This document shows, piece by piece, positions 59,416-64,000 of a stretch of 64,000 bases of DNA; positions within the stretch are counted from its first letter, which is position 1; each line of letters starts with the position of its first letter. The position numbers and the translations under genes are program-made. Origin of the DNA: Gymnopus androsaceus JB14. Its lineage: Eukaryota > Basidiomycota > Agaricomycetes > Agaricales > Omphalotaceae. The notes below the pieces were generated by a model that searched no databases, had not been told where the DNA came from, and worked only from the letters and a program-made list of their open reading frames with translations. Location: NCBI GenBank assembly GCA_009733575.1, contig ML769706.1, positions 1-64,000 on the forward strand. The letters are read 5' to 3'.

Positions 59416-62400
59416 ATGGCCTCACTTGAATGTCCGGCTGGCTGCGGAAAGGCTTTCAACACTGTGCAGGCTTGTAATAGTCATGTCACCCAAGCTCGGT
59501 CCTGTCAATGGTACCATGGCTTTGAAAAGTCCACCGCTCTTGACAAAGTCCTTGAGCTCAATGCTAATGTTGACCATGAGGAACTTGGTTCTAATTACAT
59601 GCAAATGGAGGATGAAGGTGATCCTGAAGCAACAGATGAGCAGGTGGGAGAGCTGCTACAAGAGCATGAGGAGGAGAACAACTTCTTCCACTTTGTCCAA
59701 CTCAACCCTGAACCTGAAACAGGTGAGGCTGGACCAGGGCCTTCAACTCAAGCTCACCAAAGCGCTTTGCTTCAGTGTTAGCTTGGGGTGCAGGTTCGGT
59801 CCTTCGATGATGACAGCGAGTCTCCAGTGGAGGTAGAGCACGCTACTGGAGGCACTGTCATCAGGATGGAGCAGTCTCTCCATGATCGGTGGCACCACGC
59901 TCACAATCTGCCCATTGAGGACGAGCCAATGGAGGGTCCTTCTGCAAAAGCACATCTGTTTGCACCCTTTGCTTCAGAGATGGATTGGCGCATTGCAGAA
60001 TCGGTCGTAAAGGACAATATTGGGCATAACTCATTTGACTGTCTTCTTCAAATACCCGGGGTAGGTTTGAAAGTCAGTTTCGCATATTCTCTTTCTCTGA
60101 CAACCATTTCTAGGTACAAGAGAAGCTTGGACTATCTTTTAGCAATATTGCGCGCCTTCACAAGGCTGTTGATGCCATTCAACCTTGTGCTGGTGCCTGG
60201 AAGGTTCAATGTCTTTGATTCAAGGACAGGCCAGACAAGGAATTCATTCTTTGTCATCGGAACATCCTGGATGTTATCAAAAGCTTATGGGGTGATCCAC
60301 TGTTAGCTGAACACCTAGTGTATTGCCCAAAGTCTATTTTCCAGGATGCACAGAAGAAGAAAAGGAGCTATTCAGAGATGTGGACAGGTAAATGGTGGCA
60401 ATTTACACAGGTGTGTTTGCCTATCTTATATTCTACTTCTGATTTAGTACTAACTGCTCTTCTACAGAATAAGCTTCCAAAGGGCGCTACTGTTGCTCCA
60501 CTCATCATTGCTACCGACAAAACCCAACTCACACAGTTTTTGGGCAGTAAACAGGCCTATCTTGTCTATCTAACCCTTGGTAATATTCCACAGGGGTTAT
60601 GGCGAAAACCTTCTCAACAAGCATGTGTTCTCCTTGCCTACCTACCTGTTGACAAAATTTCAAAAGAAGGCCTCAACAAATGCGAACATAGTGCTCACTA
60701 TCAACGTCTCTTTCATGAGGCTATGCGTCATATTGTAGCTCCTCTTGTAGAAGCTGGTAAGACAGGCATAGAGATGGCTAGCGCAGATGGTGCTGTCCAT
60801 CGAGTCCATCCCATTCTTGCTAGCTACATCGCCGATTTTCCTGAACAGTGCATGGTGACGTGTAGCAAATATGGTACCTGTCCAAAGTGCCAGGTCACTG
60901 CTGACCATCTTGGGGACCCATCATCTGCATCTCCACGGTCAAATGCATGGACATTGGGTGTTATGCAGACTGCCCGTGAGACATCATCATCACCGGCAGA
61001 GTATTTCAAGGCCTGTATGAAGGATGAGGTTTCTGGCTATGTTCACCGTCCCTTCTGGGATGATCTTCCATTTGCAGACATAAATTTTTCTATCACCCCT
61101 GACGTTCTCCATCAGCTGTACCAGGGTGTTCTGAAGCATCTTATATCGTGGTACCAGGACATCTTGGGAGAGCAGGAGCTTGACCGTCGCATTCGTGCTT
61201 TACCAGTTGCCTATGGAGTTCGTCACTTCAAGAATGGCATATTGGCCCTCTCACAGATCAGCGGGATAGAGCGGAAGAATATGGGCCGCATTCTCCTGGG
61301 CTGTTTGGTTGGTTCTGCTATGTCAAATCGTGGCATCACTGCTGTCCGTGCCATCCTAGACTTTATTTATCTTGCTCAGTATACCACCCATGATGATGAC
61401 ACTCTTTTCTACATGACTGATGCCTTGAAGATATGGCACAGCAACAAATCTTACTTTATCCAGGTTGGCTCTCGTGCTGACTTCAACATTCCTAAATTCC
61501 ATTCTCTCGAGCATTATGTAGAAGCAATACACTTTTTGGGAGCTACCAACAACTTCAACACAGAAATGTTTGAACACCTCCATATTGACTTTGCCAAGAA
61601 AGGTTGGAGGGCATCAAACAAACATGATGAGTTTCCCCAGATGACTCAATGGCTCTCCTGCCAAGAGAACATTCAAACATTTAATTGGGAGCTTGCATGG
61701 ATAAAGGAGCAGCAGTCTCTCACCAACACTACCTCCTCAGATCTACCAATCCAGTCTGACTCTCTCATATCCCAATGATTGACACCCAAGATCCTCTTGC
61801 CAAAATTCCCTACATCACCACAAAAGCTCATCTCATCCATTTCAACAGGCCATCAAGTTCCTCTGTTTTCCCAGCACCTTTGTCAGTATCTTGAAATGAC
61901 CAAACCACATTCCACTCATTCTGATGTGGATTTTGCAAACACGCAGCCTCTGCCATTTGGTTGTCTTGATGTTTATCATTCATTCAAATTCATGCCTGAA
62001 GGTTTAGAAGATTCAGTTGAGCAGAAAGACATTGTAAAGGCTTCTCCTCTGAAGGGAGGGAGGTTTGACACTGTTATTGTGCTTACTGGAGATGCTGCCA
62101 AAAGTGTCAGTCTGGCAGGTGAGACTCTCAATCTCCCCTTTGGATTCTTGGGTCTAACTGTGCTATTACTGACAGGAACTCACATTGGCCACGTCAGGAT
62201 TTTATTTTGTCTACCACCGGAAATCAAGCTAATGGGCTCTCACAAATTCCATTCTCCAGTGCATTGGCCAAGGACTACACTGGCTTACATTAAATGGTAT
62301 ACTGCCCCGGTGCTGACACCAACTGACCAGAAGGTTCACAACATGGCCAGTGTTCAAAAGGCTCCATTGAAGGATGGGGCACCACCATGGTCCATTATCC

Positions 62401-62558
62401 CATTGATTAATATCCGCCAGTCATGTATGCTCTTTCCAAAATTTCGTGATCTTCAGGTGGGGGAACTATCTTCCCTAGCTGTATTAGATGATTGCAACAG
62501 TTTTTTGGTCAATAATTGGGTGTCTGTGTATACATATAAAACTATTTACAAAGACTAG
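59416..62558 (+). pseudogene. Plavaka transposase
   Basis: The N terminus MASLECPAGCGKAFNTVQAC then NSHVTQARSC looks like a zinc finger. Next come acidic stretches, then YSEMWTGKWW, VAPLIIATDKTQLTQF, KQAYLVYLTLGNIP, CSKYGTCPKCQVTADHLGD, FADINFSITPDVLHQLYQGV, QISGIERKNMGRILL and EHLHIDFAKKGWRASNK. A C-terminal domain follows with FDTVIVLTGDAAKSV and IGHVRILFCLPPE. Asp in ATDKT and Asp/His in PDVLHQLY fit the D-D-E type catalytic region of CACTA-related enzymes. Introns: 60060-60113, 60411-60467 and about 62121-62176. The frame is otherwise continuous but has three stops: TAG 59779-59781, TGA 60216-60218 and TGA 61776-61778. It is otherwise complete, so the loss is recent. Confidence 0.88.
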
Positions 62559-62589
62559 ATAATGCTATACTGTTTGGGCTTCTCAGTAT

Positions 62590-62850
62590 AGTCTGAAGCA
62601 ACTCAAGCTACACATGCAAATACTAGTTTGACAGAGTCCCTGTGAATGGAGTTAAGTTGACTTGAGGAGATAGAGCATCATAGATATCACTTAAGTTACA
62701 TGAAGTTGGCTTGAGGAGATAGAGCATCATAGATTTCACTCAAGTTACATGAAGTTGGCCTGGGTTGACCAGGGTGACTTTGGTGCCTTGAGTATATGAT
62801 CTATACCCAAGTCATCTTTGGGTCAACTTAAGTGCAAAGTACTTTTCCTG
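62590..62850. repeat. Right subterminal repeats of Plavaka element
   Basis: It carries the same TCAAGTT/CTTGAG words as the left end. A 52-bp unit (ACTTGAGGAGATAGAGCATC onward) is repeated twice in tandem (about 62659-62760). Confidence 0.7.
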
Positions 62851-62858
62851 ATGTATGG

Positions 62859-63724
62859 AGTTGTCTTTGTAAAAATGATTCAGTAAGAGCGTTTTTAGAA
62901 TCATAATCAGCGAGTAAATTTTCCCACAACTGCTTTGTGTTGTTGTAGTGCCTATACCTTCAGAATATTCCATCTGATAACCTGCCAATGATTGCATTCA
63001 GCAAATCACTATCCTTTCCCCTATGCTTGTCATTTGATCCTTGGGCAAGATCAGGTTGCGGATTCCATTCCAAATAACACTGATAGCCGATAGATCTGGC
63101 TGCAAATTCCACTCGAGTTTTCCATGTGTCCCAATTTGATCCGTCCGACTTTAAGGTTGTAACCTTATCAAAAGCTTTGTTTGCTTTAGACATTTCATTG
63201 TTGTCATCAGAATCAGCAATTAAAGCACCTGGTGATCCGGGATCTGATGGCGATGGGGATCTGTGTGGAGAAGGTGGTTCCGTATTTGAATATGGAAATT
63301 GGGGTGCGGTGCCCTGTAGAGATGGTTGTGGAGGTGTAGGTGGGGTTGGTTCGCATTTTGGTGCAGGTGACTGGGATGGAGCGGGAGTATGCTGTTGGGA
63401 GGATGATGCTATAGGCTGAGCAACAGGTGCTTCAGTATCCTCTTCTTCATTGTCATCTTCGTCGTTATCGGCGATGTGTTGTAGGTGACTTCTGATAATT
63501 GCCTCCTGTTCTTTCTCAATGGGTTTTGCAAAATCTGCTAATTTACCTGTCCAAAGTACATCATATTGGTTTAGGCAATGTTGTTTGCCGCACTGGCTCC
63601 ACCTTCCAGTGGTTCGGCTTTTGTACCTGTTGATTAATTTGTCAATGTCAAAGATGTGTGGGTGTCCTTTACAAGGAACAGTGTCGTCTGTGGGAGGTAA
63701 TGGTGCTGATCTCTGCTGTGGCAT
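62859..63724 (-). pseudogene. Copia gag N-terminal part
   Basis: It starts MPQQRSAPLPPTDDTVP, with a Pro/Ser-rich region (PPTPPQPSLQGTAPQFP). Then come SDGSNWDTWKTRVEFAARSI, GYQCYLEWNPQPD and LLNAIIGRLSDGIF, a TGA at 62960-62962 where Arg is expected, and onward in frame RYRHYNNTKQLWENLLADYD and NALTESFLQRQL. This is the conserved copia gag core (W..W.....). The Plavaka element follows. Confidence 0.85.
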
Positions 63725-63901
63725 TACAGCTTTGCTACTCGATGAGCTGGCTTGTTCCGATTCGATGGAACGTTGTCGAGTTACTGGTGGTGGTGCTTGT
63801 TCCGATGATTTTGTCTCCTGTTGAGTTCATAGTGGTGGAGGATTTGGCCCGGGTGACATGAACAAGAGTTACGGCAATATGATGTGTCAATGGTTAAGGC
63901 C

Positions 63902-63914
63902 GGGGCCCATAACC
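63902..63914 (-). other. Copia primer-binding site (half-tRNA type)
   Basis: Directly beside the 5' LTR the minus strand reads GGTTATGGGCCCC. This is complementary, with one G-U type change, to the anticodon arm of initiator tRNA-Met (GGGCUCAUAACC), as known for Ty5 and related copia elements that use a half-tRNA as primer. The match is judged by eye and from memory of the yeast tRNA. Confidence 0.6.
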
Positions 63915-64000
63915 TATTAGAGTTATGTTCCTAAATAGGAAGTAGCAGCAGTAAGTCCACACAGGACTTTAGTAGTAACAATCACACAGATCGATGGGGG
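63915..64000 (-). repeat. Copia 5' LTR (partial, cut by window end)
   Basis: Identical to the start of 36131-36216 apart from two changes (TTATGTTCC here versus TTACATTCC). The remaining ~277 bp lie beyond the window. Confidence 0.85.

Larger units (their letters stand above)
51789..62855 (+). mobile_element. Plavaka/CACTA-like DNA transposon, 11,067 bp
   Basis: Both ends carry the 14-bp inverted repeat TACATCAGGAAAAG. A 3-bp duplication, TGG, flanks it (51786-51788 and 62856-62858), as expected for CACTA-type elements. Removal rejoins the two halves of copia gag. Subterminal regions are packed with TCAAGTTG/CTTGAGTAGCTT words in both orientations. Cargo: transposase on the plus strand, a DUF6532-like gene and a TBP-derived sequence on the minus strand. 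Confidence 0.9.
36131..64000 (-). mobile_element. Ty1/copia LTR retrotransposon, split by two DNA transposons
   Basis: The 3' LTR is at 36131-36493 and the 5' LTR starts at 63915 and runs off the window; the shared 86 bp are near-identical. Between them, minus-strand coding appears in copia order: gag, zinc knuckle, protease, integrase, reverse transcriptase, RNase H. Taking out the KDZ insert (37408-48784 plus one 8-bp duplication) and the Plavaka insert (51789-62855 plus one 3-bp duplication) leaves an internal region of about 4.97 kb, normal for copia. The purine-rich tract next to the 3' LTR (read GAAGGGGAG on the minus strand) and a primer-binding site next to the 5' LTR support the limits. 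In-frame stops show it is dead. Confidence 0.92.

Noticed and set aside
59426..59836. Second ORF overlapping the transposase N terminus
   Set aside because: It is a shadow frame of the transposase, whose own frame carries the zinc-finger-like start.

Overview
The window is eukaryotic DNA from a filamentous basidiomycete, most likely an Agaricomycete mushroom; the genus cannot be told. Coding sequence is split by many short GT-AG introns of about 45-60 bp. The protein families present are typical of that class: a FunK1 fungal-type kinase, KDZ and Plavaka DNA transposases, and a membrane/ankyrin protein. Bacterial features (operons, ribosome binding sites, CRISPR) are absent. Most of the window is transposon-derived, and only a handful of host genes look intact.

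Layout. 1-6.4 kb: broken gene pieces, namely a dienelactone hydrolase tail, a Cdc20/Cdh1-type WD40 fragment, a SINE candidate and two KDZ transposase fragments in opposite orientation. 6.4-20.9 kb: a repeat field bounded by two inverted ~1.01 kb copies of one repeat. It holds a Plavaka transposase remnant split by a hAT-type MITE with a perfect 8-bp target duplication, a direct repeat pair of ~680 bp, and many small inverted-repeat elements. 20.9-34 kb: the main host-gene island. It has a membrane protein whose C-terminal ankyrin repeats are encoded by near-identical 99-bp exons separated by 46-47-bp introns (minus), a FunK1 kinase (minus), a dienelactone hydrolase with two MITEs in one intron (plus) and an unrecognised Ser/Pro-rich gene (minus). 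34.9-35.8 kb: an acetyl-CoA hydrolase pseudogene.

36.1-64.0 kb is a nested transposon stack. A Ty1/copia retrotransposon on the minus strand runs from its 3' LTR (36131-36493) to a partial 5' LTR (63915 to the window end). It is split twice. A KDZ-superfamily DNA transposon of 11,377 bp (37408-48784) sits in the reverse transcriptase and has an 8-bp target duplication. A Plavaka/CACTA-like transposon of 11,067 bp (51789-62855) sits in gag and has a 3-bp target duplication. The Plavaka element in turn carries a mariner-like MITE inside an exon of its accessory gene.

The KDZ element carries a transposase, a gene with an RNase H1 N-terminal-like domain, a coiled-coil gene and a long plus-strand accessory gene. 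The Plavaka element carries its transposase, a DUF6532-like accessory gene and, most unexpectedly, a degenerate copy of TATA-binding protein (TBP). All three large elements are decayed. Several in-frame stops fit a CGA-to-TGA change, and the KDZ catalytic Asp is Asn through a CpG-type transition, which suggests decay through cytosine methylation and deamination.
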